NCBI GenBank assembly: GCA_910584065.1
Contig: CAJTZN010000001.1
Coordinates: 79,488-143,487 of the forward strand
Reading direction: 5' to 3'
DNA: 64,000 nucleotides
Source of the DNA: an uncultured Eubacterium sp.
GTDB lineage: Bacteria; Bacillota; Clostridia; Lachnospirales; Lachnospiraceae
Every line of letters starts with the position of its first letter. Position 1 is the first letter of the stretch. Of the stretch, positions 1-7,884 are shown piece by piece. The notes beneath the pieces were generated by a model. That model ran no database searches, was not told the DNA's origin, and worked only from the letters and a program-made list of their open reading frames with translations. Both the position numbers and the translations under genes were made by a program.

Positions 1-1
1 G

Positions 2-313
2 ATCAACATGCTCAAACTTTTGGACGATCCGAGTTCGATCGGACCGAACATGGCGGTGGCGTTGATCACCACATTGTACGGTTCCCTGCTGGCGAACTGG
101 ATCAGTATCCCGATCGCTTCGAAGCTCCGCGCGATCAATGCGACGGAGATCATGACGAAAGAGGTCATCTGTGAGGGTATCCTCTCGATCCAGGCGGGAG
201 AGAACCCGAGGGTGATCGAGGAGAAACTGAAATCATTCCTGGCACCGAAACTCCGCGACGAGGCACTGAACGGCGGCGACGGCGGCGGAGCCGATCAAGG
301 TGGTGAGGGATAA
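2..313 (+). CDS. motA: Flagellar motor stator protein MotA, C-terminal part
   Basis: The frame is open to the left edge, so only about the last 103 residues are present. MotA forms the proton- or sodium-conducting stator channel with MotB in the cytoplasmic membrane. Visible are the last transmembrane segment (ALITTLYGSLLANWISIPIA) and the cytoplasmic tail with the family signature around EGILSIQAGENPRVIEEKL. The extreme C-terminus is a short Gly/Asp-rich tail. Its stop codon overlaps the ATG of motB by one base (TAATG), so the two are probably translationally coupled, as is usual for this pair. Confidence 0.95.
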   Translation: MNMLKLLDDPSSIGPNMAVALITTLYGSLLANWISIPIASKLRAINATEIMTKEVICEGILSIQAGENPRVIEEKLKSFLAPKLRDEALNGGDGGGADQGGEG

Positions 314-1137
314 TGGCGAGAAAGAAAAGAGAAGAACCAAAATCCATCGAGGGCGGATGGATCAATACGTTTGCCGACCTGATGAATTTGCTGCTCTGCT
401 TTTTCGTTCTCCTGTTTTCCATGTCTACGGTGGATGCGGAGAAGTACGAACAGATCGTGGCCTCGTTTTCCGAGAAGATCAATATTTTTGACGGCGGCGG
501 GGACGCGGTAGGCGAAGGCGCTTTTATATCCAGCGGTACGAGCCAGAAAGTTTCGATGGAGCAGTATTTCAATGAATTTGAAAACAGCGGCGAGAAGGAT
601 AATGTGGAGCAGGATACCGCGGAGAAATCCGATAAGGACAAATTCGAAGAAGAAAAGCTGGCGCAGCTGAAGCAGAAGACGGAGACGTTGTACGACGAGG
701 TGTCCGGCATGGCGTCGAACAAAAAGATCGAGGATATGATCAACGTCAACATGGATGAAAAATTTCAGTATGTCCAGATTTCCCTGAACGGAGCGATCCT
801 TTTTGATTCCGGATCGGACGAGATCAAACGCTCGGCGCTCGCTGTTCTCAGCAAAGTCGGCGACATATTGAAAATATATGATAAACACCAGATAAAGATT
901 GAGGGCCATACGGATAACGTTCCGATCTCCAGTGGAAAATTCGAGGACAATATGTGGCTTTCGACGGCGAGGGCGACGAGGGTCTGGCAGTATTTCGTGA
1001 AGGAAAAGAAACTGACGGAAAAGACGCTCGAAGCGGCTGGTAAAAGTGAATTCGATCCGGTGGCGGATAACAAAACGGAAGAAGGCCGTGCGAAAAACCG
1101 CCGCGTGGAAATAAAGATCTATACAGAGAATGACTAG
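313..1137 (+). CDS. motB: Flagellar motor stator protein MotB
   Basis: MotB anchors the stator to peptidoglycan and supplies the ion-binding Asp. The 274-residue protein has a basic N-terminus, one transmembrane helix beginning FADLMNLLLCFFVLLFSMS with the essential Asp at about residue 22, a charged 'plug/linker' region, and a C-terminal OmpA-like peptidoglycan-binding domain (IEGHTDNVPI, then GRAKNRRVEI). Length and order match the family. It overlaps motA and lies 9 bases before fliL, inside the motility operon. Confidence 0.96.
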   Translation: MARKKREEPKSIEGGWINTFADLMNLLLCFFVLLFSMSTVDAEKYEQIVASFSEKINIFDGGGDAVGEGAFISSGTSQKVSMEQYFNEFENSGEKDNVEQDTAEKSDKDKFEEEKLAQLKQKTETLYDEVSGMASNKKIEDMINVNMDEKFQYVQISLNGAILFDSGSDEIKRSALAVLSKVGDILKIYDKHQIKIEGHTDNVPISSGKFEDNMWLSTARATRVWQYFVKEKKLTEKTLEAAGKSEFDPVADNKTEEGRAKNRRVEIKIYTEND

Positions 1138-1146
1138 GAGGCTGTT

Positions 1147-1659
1147 ATGAAAAAGAATATACTAACGATTGTGATCATGGCATGTACGGTACTGAATCTG
1201 GTGCTGAATATAATTATTGTTTTCTCTATTGTTCCGGCTTCAAATAAGACGAATAAACTCGTGGATAAAGTGGCGTCGGTGCTCGATCTGGAACTGGAGA
1301 AGGAGGAAGAGAACAAATACGATGTGATCAATGGTCTGGAAGAGTACGAGATCAAGTTTGATAACAAGCAGACGATCAACTTGAAACAGGGAGACGATGG
1401 GCAGTCCCATTATGTCATTCTGGAGGGCGTGTCGGTTTCCTTCGACAAGGAAGCAGATGATTACAGCGATATTTCGGGTTCGGTCAAAGAGAAAACTTCC
1501 GTGTATGTGGTTGACTGCGTGAAAGAAGCGATTTCCGAGCAGACGATCCAGACGTTGAACGAAACCACGGTAAAAGAACTGGCCCTTGCGAAAATACAGG
1601 AACTCTATAATTCCAAATGTATCGTGCGCATTACACTGTTAGGGTATATGTTCCAATAA
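1147..1659 (+). CDS. fliL: Flagellar basal body-associated protein FliL
   Basis: The 170-residue product has a short N-terminus, one transmembrane helix (residues about 5-27) and an extracytoplasmic domain, the layout of FliL, which sits around the stator and supports torque. The identification relies on layout plus position between motB and fliM; primary sequence in this family is weakly conserved. An AGGAGG Shine-Dalgarno sequence lies a few bases upstream of the ATG. A good promoter follows the stop, so the operon has a second entry point after this gene. Confidence 0.85.
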   Translation: MKKNILTIVIMACTVLNLVLNIIIVFSIVPASNKTNKLVDKVASVLDLELEKEEENKYDVINGLEEYEIKFDNKQTINLKQGDDGQSHYVILEGVSVSFDKEADDYSDISGSVKEKTSVYVVDCVKEAISEQTIQTLNETTVKELALAKIQELYNSKCIVRITLLGYMFQ

Positions 1660-1677
1660 TATTTTTTGAGAAAATAC

Positions 1678-1706
1678 TTTAACTTAGAATGAATTTATGA
1701 TATAAT
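1678..1706 (+). promoter_or_regulatory. Sigma-A promoter in front of fliM
   Basis: A TTTAAC hexamer at 1678-1683 is separated by exactly 17 bases from TATAAT at 1701-1706, and a TGA directly before the -10 gives an extended -10 element. It lies in the 100-base gap between fliL and fliM, the largest gap in this part of the operon. Transcription would start near 1713, leaving about 60 bases of leader before the fliM start. Confidence 0.75.
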
Positions 1707-1772
1707 AAGAAACGTGGTGTCATGTTACCAAAAGGACATCCCGTTATCATGTGATACAGTGAGGTGAAAAGA

Positions 1773-2750
1773 ATGGCGGATGTGTTGTCGCAGAGCGAAA
1801 TTGATAGTTTGCTTTCCGCCCTGAACAATGGTGAGTTCGATCCAGCGATCACTGAAGAGGTGGAAGAAAAGCAGGTAAAAGATTACAATTTTGCCAGGCC
1901 ATCCAAATTTTCTAAAGACCACTTGCGTACATTGGTATTTATATTTGAGCATTATGCCAGATTGTTATCGACCAGCCTTCCTGTGTATCTGAGAAAGAAT
2001 GTACAGGTAGAAGTGATGCACGCAGAGGCGGCTACGTTTCAGGAGTTTTCAAATTCCCTGTCAAATCCCGTGCTGCTTGGAGTCGTGAATTTTGCCCCGT
2101 TAGAGGGAAACGTTATATTGGAAATGGCGAGCGGGCTCGGATATACGATCGTGGACAGGATGCTCGGAGGGAGCGGTGCACCACTGGAGAAAGCAAGGGA
2201 ATTTACGGAAATTGAGTTGACGATTATCGAGGGGATCCTGAGTGTCTGTACGAACCTGCTCGTGGAACCGTGGGCGAACGTGCAGGAATTGGAGCCTACG
2301 TTGGAGCGGATTGAAACGAACTCGCAGTTTGCCCAGTTTGTTTCTCCGAATGAAATGACTTCGATCGTGACGATGAACATAAAGATCGGAGAAGTTGAGG
2401 GGTTGATGAACATATGTATTCCGTATACAGTCGTAGAACCGGTTATAGATAAGATCAATACGAAGTACTGGTATTCCACGGCGGATGTCAAGAGCAACGA
2501 GGCTTACCGCGAGTTGATCGAAGATACACTGAACCGGGCACAGATTCCTGTGAGGGCCGTGATGGGCCGAAGCGCGATCTCGGTCAATGATTTTATTCAT
2601 TTACAGGTAGGGGATATTATTAAAGTTGATACGAGATTGGAAGATGAATTGGATATTTTCGTCGGTAATCTTAAGAAATTTTCTGCATTGCCCGGAGCGT
2701 TTAATGACGCGTATGCAGTTAAGATTAAATCAGTATACAGAGAGGAGTAA
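1773..2750 (+). CDS. fliM: Flagellar motor switch protein FliM
   Basis: FliM is the C-ring protein that binds CheY-P and controls rotation direction. The N-terminal CheY-binding peptide (LSQSEIDSLLSAL) is clear, followed by the CheC-like middle domain and the C-terminal SpoA/FliN-like domain ending with the LEDELDIFVGN region. The start at 1773 (MADVLSQSE) is chosen because GAGGTG at 1761-1766 has 6-base spacing to it; a GTG at 1764 in the same frame lies inside that ribosome binding site. The resulting length of 325 residues is typical. Confidence 0.96.
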   Translation: MADVLSQSEIDSLLSALNNGEFDPAITEEVEEKQVKDYNFARPSKFSKDHLRTLVFIFEHYARLLSTSLPVYLRKNVQVEVMHAEAATFQEFSNSLSNPVLLGVVNFAPLEGNVILEMASGLGYTIVDRMLGGSGAPLEKAREFTEIELTIIEGILSVCTNLLVEPWANVQELEPTLERIETNSQFAQFVSPNEMTSIVTMNIKIGEVEGLMNICIPYTVVEPVIDKINTKYWYSTADVKSNEAYRELIEDTLNRAQIPVRAVMGRSAISVNDFIHLQVGDIIKVDTRLEDELDIFVGNLKKFSALPGAFNDAYAVKIKSVYREE

Positions 2751-2756
2751 AATGGC

Positions 2757-3974
2757 ATGGATGGAATGTTATCGCAAGAAGAGATTAATGCTTTGCTCGG
2801 TGGTGCGGATTCCGAACCAGATGCAGATGCTGCAGCAGGTGCCGATGTATCTACTGCTTCAGCCGGCTCCGAGGCTGGCGCTGAAGAACATTTGACTTCA
2901 GAAGAGGGCGATGCGTTAGGTGAAATTGCGAATATCAGCATGGGTACAGCAGCTACGACATTATCTGTGTTGCTGAACAACCGGGTTGAAATAACGACTC
3001 CGGCACTTTCTTATGTAACCGTTGATGATTTGAAGGAACGGAATCAGGCGCCTTGTGTGTTTGTCTACATAGCTTACCGGACGGGGCTGGAAGGCCGAAA
3101 TGTTTTGGTTTTGAAAGAACGCGATGTAAAGATCATCACCGATCTGATGATGGGCGGTGACGGGACAAACACTGATGTGGAATTGTCGGATCTTCACCTA
3201 AGCGCGATCAGTGAGGCGATGAACCAGATGATGGGGTCGTCGGCCACCTCGATGTCAACGATGATAAATGAAATGGTGGATATCAGTCCGCCGACGTCGA
3301 TTCGCGTAGATTTTGACGATGACGCGGGACTTCAGGATGTTTTGGCGGATATGATGGGAAATGTATACGCTCAGGTGTCGTTTAAGATGGTGGTCGGGGA
3401 TCTGATCGACAGTGAGATCATACAGTTATATCCGATTCCATTTGCGCGTATGGTATACGAGAGATTTAAAGATACGATGCAGGGTAGCGATCCGGAACCG
3501 GCTTCACAGCCGGCGCCAGCGCCGCAGCCGACATCAGCGCCGCAGCCGGCTCCGCAGCCAATGCCGCAACAGATGGCCGCGCCACAGCAGCAGGCAGCCG
3601 CGATGCCACAGCAGCCGATGATGGGCGTGCAGCAGCCGATGGGAGGTATGCCGATGTACGCGATGCCTCCGGATCTGAGTATTCAGCCTGCGCAATTCCA
3701 AAGTTTTATGCCAATGCAGAATTTAGACGGCATCGCTCCAGAAAATATTGATCTTATTATGGATGTGCCGCTGGAGGTTACAGTCGAACTCGGAAGAACC
3801 AGTAAATCAATAAAAGAGATATTGGATTTTTCGCCGGGAACGATCATAGAACTTGATAAACTTGCCGGAGAACCCATTGACGTATTAGTGAATGGCAAAT
3901 TTGTAGCTAAAGGTGAAGTTGTCGTGATCGAAGAGAACTTCGGTATTCGCGTAACTGAAATTATTAAAGATTAA
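2757..3974 (+). CDS. fliY: Flagellar motor switch phosphatase FliY (CheC-FliN fusion)
   Basis: FliY is the Firmicutes switch protein that both builds the C-ring and dephosphorylates CheY-P. The 405 residues contain an N-terminal CheY-binding peptide (MLSQEEINALL), a CheC-type domain with two phosphatase centres (D52/E56/N59 in DALGEIAN and S149/E153/N156 in SAISEAMN), a Pro/Gln/Met-rich linker at about 240-320, and a C-terminal FliN domain (about 325-405). Both active centres have the D/SxxxExxN pattern, so both look competent. No separate cheC gene is present in the window, consistent with FliY doing that job. Confidence 0.95.
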   Translation: MDGMLSQEEINALLGGADSEPDADAAAGADVSTASAGSEAGAEEHLTSEEGDALGEIANISMGTAATTLSVLLNNRVEITTPALSYVTVDDLKERNQAPCVFVYIAYRTGLEGRNVLVLKERDVKIITDLMMGGDGTNTDVELSDLHLSAISEAMNQMMGSSATSMSTMINEMVDISPPTSIRVDFDDDAGLQDVLADMMGNVYAQVSFKMVVGDLIDSEIIQLYPIPFARMVYERFKDTMQGSDPEPASQPAPAPQPTSAPQPAPQPMPQQMAAPQQQAAAMPQQPMMGVQQPMGGMPMYAMPPDLSIQPAQFQSFMPMQNLDGIAPENIDLIMDVPLEVTVELGRTSKSIKEILDFSPGTIIELDKLAGEPIDVLVNGKFVAKGEVVVIEENFGIRVTEIIKD

Positions 3975-3992
3975 TCACGGAGGAGAATAACA

Positions 3993-4355
3993 ATGGCAAA
4001 AAGTGTTTTAATATGTGATGATGCAGCATTTATGAGAGTCATGATTAAAGACATTTTAACAAAGAACGGCTATGATGTGGCCGGGGAAGCGGAGAACGGT
4101 TTGGTTGCAGTTGAGAAATACAACGAAACGAAACCGGATTTAGTCATGATGGATATTACGATGCCGGAGATGGATGGTATCCAGGCTTTGAAGAAGATCA
4201 AAGAGTCAGATGCAGGCGCAAATATCATTATGTGTTCTGCGATGGGCCAGCAGGCTATGGTTATCGAATCCATTCAGTCGGGCGCGAAAGACTTTATTGT
4301 TAAGCCGTTCCAGGCGGACCGTGTATTAGAAGCGGTGAAGAAAGCAATTGGCTAA
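3993..4355 (+). CDS. cheY: Chemotaxis response regulator CheY
   Basis: This is a single receiver domain of 120 residues. The acidic pocket (D9, D10), phospho-acceptor D54 (MMDITMPEM), switch Ser81 and Lys103 (FIVKPF) are all visible. It receives phosphate from CheA and binds FliM/FliY. It lies between fliY and fliO, about 10 kb away from cheA, an arrangement common in Clostridia and bacilli. A GGAGGAG Shine-Dalgarno precedes the ATG. Confidence 0.95.
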   Translation: MAKSVLICDDAAFMRVMIKDILTKNGYDVAGEAENGLVAVEKYNETKPDLVMMDITMPEMDGIQALKKIKESDAGANIIMCSAMGQQAMVIESIQSGAKDFIVKPFQADRVLEAVKKAIG

Positions 4356-4356
4356 T

Positions 4357-4713
4357 ATGGGAAATAATATACTGCAGCTTCTCGGCATGGTAGTTGTTTT
4401 CATACTCGTGCTGGCTGCGACGTATTATGCGACAAAGTGGATTGCCAGGTCAGGTGCGATCCAGTCCTCTTCCAGTAATATCAAAGTGATTGAGACGTTT
4501 AAGATCGCACCGAATAAGTATATCCAGATCATCCAGCTGGGTGATCGGTATTATTCCATCGGCGTGACGAAGGAAAATATTACGTTTCTTACCGCGCTGG
4601 AGGAAGAACAGCTGGATCTGCAGAAGCCGGGTGCGGCGGTGCCGGACGTTTCGTTCAGGGAAGTGATGGGCAAAGTGGTATCCCGGGTGAAAAAGAAGGA
4701 AGACAAAAAGTGA
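4357..4713 (+). CDS. fliO: Flagellar biosynthetic protein FliO
   Basis: FliO helps assemble the FliP ring of the export gate. The product has one N-terminal transmembrane segment (GMVVVFILVLAATYYATKW) followed by a small cytoplasmic domain with the pattern IKVIETFKIAPNKYIQIIQLG that marks the FliO/FliZ family. The ATG at 4357 follows the cheY stop by one base (TAATATG); a TTG nine bases further up lies inside cheY. No strong ribosome binding site is seen, so translation is probably coupled to cheY. Confidence 0.88.
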   Translation: MGNNILQLLGMVVVFILVLAATYYATKWIARSGAIQSSSSNIKVIETFKIAPNKYIQIIQLGDRYYSIGVTKENITFLTALEEEQLDLQKPGAAVPDVSFREVMGKVVSRVKKKEDKK

Positions 4714-4728
4714 GAAAAGGTTGGTATT

Positions 4729-5580
4729 ATGAGAACACATAAGAGATGGTTTTCAATTGTATGCAAAGGAGTGTCTCTATTTACAGTACTATGCATATTG
4801 ACCTTTTTTTGTGGTGCAATTACACAGGCGGCACCGGTTCGGTCTGATTCGAGTGTAGATGAGATCGGGGGCAGTTCGACTGGCGGTGTCAGCGATCCGT
4901 CGGATCCTGACAAATTTGAATTTAATATTTCCTCAAATGCAGGAAGCACCAGTTTGTCGGCAAGCTTACAGATGCTTCTTGTTTTGACGGTTTTATCGCT
5001 GGCACCTTCGATCGTCATTATGATGACTTCGTTTACGCGGATTATCGTGGTGCTGCATTTTGTGCGCTCCGCGCTCGGGGCGCAGACAACGCCGCCCAAC
5101 CAGGTGTTGACCGGGCTCGCGTTGTTTTTGACGCTGTTTATCATGTCGCCTGTCATCGCGGATATCAACACCAATTGCGTGCAGCCGTTCGAACAGGGAC
5201 AGTTAACGCAGGAAGAGGCGCTGAACGCCGGTTTGAAACCAATCCGGGATTTTATGTTTGACCAGACGAACCGCTCGGATCTCAAGCTTTTTCTGGAAAT
5301 TGAGGGAAAGGACCGGCAGATCGACTCGGAGGGAGACATCCCGACCGTCGTTCTGCTTCCGGCCTTTATGATCAGTGAGCTCAGGCAGGCGTTTATCATG
5401 GGATTTTTGATCTATCTGCCGTTTATCGTGATCGATATGGTCGTGGCATCCACCCTCATGTCGATGGGTATGATGATGCTGCCGCCGACGACGATCTCCA
5501 TGCCGTTTAAGATCCTGCTGTTTGTGCTGGCGGACGGCTGGGACCTCGTGATCGGGCAGGTCGTGAGGACTTTTTATTAG
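4729..5580 (+). CDS. fliP: Flagellar type III export gate protein FliP
   Basis: FliP forms the core of the export gate with FliQ and FliR. The 283 residues begin with a signal-peptide-like segment (to about residue 35), then transmembrane helices and the hallmark SIVIMMTSFTRIIVVLHFVR near residue 85. The C-terminal FliP signature includes LPFIVIDMVVASTLMSMGM. Its stop codon lies inside an 18-base tandem duplication that fills the gap to fliQ. Confidence 0.96.
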   Translation: MRTHKRWFSIVCKGVSLFTVLCILTFFCGAITQAAPVRSDSSVDEIGGSSTGGVSDPSDPDKFEFNISSNAGSTSLSASLQMLLVLTVLSLAPSIVIMMTSFTRIIVVLHFVRSALGAQTTPPNQVLTGLALFLTLFIMSPVIADINTNCVQPFEQGQLTQEEALNAGLKPIRDFMFDQTNRSDLKLFLEIEGKDRQIDSEGDIPTVVLLPAFMISELRQAFIMGFLIYLPFIVIDMVVASTLMSMGMMMLPPTTISMPFKILLFVLADGWDLVIGQVVRTFY

Positions 5581-5606
5581 CTGAGGCCTTTTTATTAGCT
5601 GAGGCC
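5571..5606 (+). repeat. 18-bp exact tandem duplication across the fliP stop codon
   Basis: The unit TTTTTATTAGCTGAGGCC occurs at 5571-5588 and again, identically, at 5589-5606. The first copy contains the last codons and TAG stop of fliP, so the stop is also duplicated downstream. It lengthens the fliP-fliQ spacer without changing either protein. Confidence 0.9.
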
Positions 5607-5639
5607 TTATCAGCATAGAAGGGGAAGGAGGCGGATCCT

Positions 5640-5909
5640 ATGACAGAAACAGATGTGGCGGAGATTTCGTCGAGAATGGTGTGGGTGATCATCAAATGTT
5701 CCGCGCCATTGCTGCTTGTCTCCCTGATCGTAGGTCTGGTCATCAGTATTTTTCAGACTGTCACGTCCATTCAGGAACAGACGCTTACGTTTGTGCCGAA
5801 ACTGCTGGCTATTTTTATCGTGCTTATGCTGTCGGGCAGCTGGATCATGAGTAACTGCGTGGAATTTTTGCAGCTGCTCTGCGAGAGTTTTTCCGTATTG
5901 GTCAAATGA
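5640..5909 (+). CDS. fliQ: Flagellar type III export gate protein FliQ
   Basis: The 89-residue protein has two transmembrane helices and the family motif SLIVGLVISIFQTVTSIQEQ, which lines the export gate together with FliP and FliR. It is normal in length. A strong GGAAGGAGG Shine-Dalgarno precedes the ATG. Confidence 0.95.
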   Translation: MTETDVAEISSRMVWVIIKCSAPLLLVSLIVGLVISIFQTVTSIQEQTLTFVPKLLAIFIVLMLSGSWIMSNCVEFLQLLCESFSVLVK

Positions 5910-5936
5910 GAGAACTCACAGTAAGGAGGAATCCGT

Positions 5937-6707
5937 ATGAATTTTACAGTGGAAGATCTTGAGTTTTATCTTCTCGTTCTCGTTCGTATTTCCTCTTTTG
6001 TAGTGGCAGCTCCGTTTTTTAACTACCAGACGATCCCGGCAAAGTGGAAAGCCGTTGTCAGTATGGTGCTGGCGATCATTGCGATCCAGGCGATCCCGGC
6101 TGTGGAGGTAGAGTACACGGGGATCATCGGTTTTTCCGGACTTTTACTGAAAGAATGTGCCGTCGGGCTCATCCTCGGTTTTATGTGCAATATCTGCATG
6201 TACATTGTTTCGTTTGCCGGACAGCTGATCGATATGGAAATGGGCTTTTCGATGGCGAGCATGTTTGATCCGATCACGAACATACAGGTCACGGTGACAG
6301 GAAATATGTATACGTACCTCGTGATGCTCATTCTCATCGTGTCAAATATGCATCATTATATCATCCGGGCGATCCTCGACACATTCCGGTATTTTAATGT
6401 CGGACAGGCCGTGTTTAGCGGGGATGTGACGAATATGGCGATTGAATTCATGGCGAATTACTTTATGATCGGATTTCGTATTGTGCTGCCGATCTTCGCC
6501 TGTATGCTTGTCATAAATGTCGTTCTCGGCGTTTTGTCGCGGGCGGCGCCGCAGATGAACATGTTTGTTGTCGGTATGCAGGTAAAAGTTCTCGTCGGCA
6601 TTTTGCTTTTGATCATTCTCGTTCCGACGATACCTGTGATTGCCGATTTTGTTTTTGGGAAAATGAAAGAGGTCGTATTGGACGTTTACCAGTCGTTTAC
6701 GCCTTAG
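5937..6707 (+). CDS. fliR: Flagellar type III export gate protein FliR
   Basis: The 256-residue, highly hydrophobic protein has about six transmembrane helices. It contains the FliR-typical stretches PFFNYQTIPAKWK and GQLIDMEMGFSMASMFDP. It completes the FliPQR gate. A TAAGGAGG Shine-Dalgarno lies just upstream, and the gene sits between fliQ and flhB as in most Firmicutes. Confidence 0.95.
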   Translation: MNFTVEDLEFYLLVLVRISSFVVAAPFFNYQTIPAKWKAVVSMVLAIIAIQAIPAVEVEYTGIIGFSGLLLKECAVGLILGFMCNICMYIVSFAGQLIDMEMGFSMASMFDPITNIQVTVTGNMYTYLVMLILIVSNMHHYIIRAILDTFRYFNVGQAVFSGDVTNMAIEFMANYFMIGFRIVLPIFACMLVINVVLGVLSRAAPQMNMFVVGMQVKVLVGILLLIILVPTIPVIADFVFGKMKEVVLDVYQSFTP

Positions 6708-6723
6708 CGGAGGGGATTTGTAA

Positions 6724-7821
6724 ATGATACCGTACAATCTTCAGTTTTTTGCCAAAGATGGCGAGAGCGGGGAGAAGACAGAAGACGCCACACCGAAAAA
6801 ACTGGATGATGCCAGAAAAGAAGGACAGGTGGCGAAGAGCCAGGATGTCGGCGTGGCCGTGCTGTTGCTTTTGATGTTCGCGTGCCTCAAAATTTTCGGC
6901 GGATTTATCAGCGGCCGCATGCATGGCACATTCCGCATGTATTTCGGGAATCTGAGTGAGTTTGCCGGTGATTTTACGATGGGGCGTTCGATGCAGGCGC
7001 TCGCGCTGGCCGGCCGGGAAATCCTTCTGACGGCGGGGCCGATTCTGGCGCTGACGCTGATCGCGGCCTTTGTCGTGAATGTGGTGCAGGTCAAGTGGAA
7101 ACCGACGTTGAAACCGCTGAAACCCAAAATGTCGAAGATAAATCCTATCTCTGGTTTTAAGAAGATGTTTTCCAAAGATAAGTTGTTTGATCTTTTTAAA
7201 TCCGTAGCAAAGCTCGGCGTCCTGTTTTATGTCGTGTATTCTTCCCTCAAAGACGAGTGGGGGCTCGTTGCGAATATTTACCAGCTCGATCTGTGGGCGG
7301 CGGTACTGCTCATCGTGAATACCGTCATCGGCGTGGGGTTTAAGATCAGTATTGTCTTTATGATACTGGCTGCTGTCGATTTTTATTACCAGAAAAGAAA
7401 ATTTAAAAATGACATGAAGATGACGAAGCAGGAAGTGAAGGACGAGTATAAGAACACAGAGGGAAATCCGCAGATCAAAGGAAGGATCCGCAGCAAGATG
7501 CAGGAGGCGTCTCGCAGGCGTATGATGCAGAGCGTCCCGGAGGCGGATGTCGTCATCACCAACCCGACCCATCTGGCGATCGCGGTAAAATATGACAAAT
7601 CGCTGGGGGAAGCACCGGTCGTGCTGGCGAAGGGAGCCGACTATCTGGCGGAAAAGATTAAAAACACCGCGCGGCAAAACCGTGTGGAAATCGTGGAAAA
7701 TAAGCCGCTCGCGCGTATGTTGTATTACAATGTGGAGATCGGGAACCAGATCCCGCCGGAATTATATCAGATGGTGGCGGAGGTGCTCGCTTATGTTTAT
7801 AGTATACAGGGAAAAATTTAA
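6724..7821 (+). CDS. flhB: Flagellar export switch protein FlhB
   Basis: FlhB switches export from rod/hook to filament substrates. Seen are the N-terminal motif EDATPKKLDDARKEGQVAKS, four transmembrane helices, and the autocleavage site NPTH with Asn at residue 280, inside VVITNPTHLAIAVKY. The self-cleaving Asn-Pro pair is intact. Length (365) is normal. Confidence 0.96.
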   Translation: MIPYNLQFFAKDGESGEKTEDATPKKLDDARKEGQVAKSQDVGVAVLLLLMFACLKIFGGFISGRMHGTFRMYFGNLSEFAGDFTMGRSMQALALAGREILLTAGPILALTLIAAFVVNVVQVKWKPTLKPLKPKMSKINPISGFKKMFSKDKLFDLFKSVAKLGVLFYVVYSSLKDEWGLVANIYQLDLWAAVLLIVNTVIGVGFKISIVFMILAAVDFYYQKRKFKNDMKMTKQEVKDEYKNTEGNPQIKGRIRSKMQEASRRRMMQSVPEADVVITNPTHLAIAVKYDKSLGEAPVVLAKGADYLAEKIKNTARQNRVEIVENKPLARMLYYNVEIGNQIPPELYQMVAEVLAYVYSIQGKI

Positions 7822-7884
7822 GATTGTGAAATTTCGAAAAAAAGATTATAATAGAAAGAAGAAAGACTTGGAGGTGGAACGGAC

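Noticed and set aside
1736..1746. An 11-base match (ACATCCCGTTA) shared by the fliM leader and the region before the bactofilin gene (26849-26859)
   Set aside because: Matches of this length are expected many times by chance in 64 kb, and the flanking sequence does not agree.
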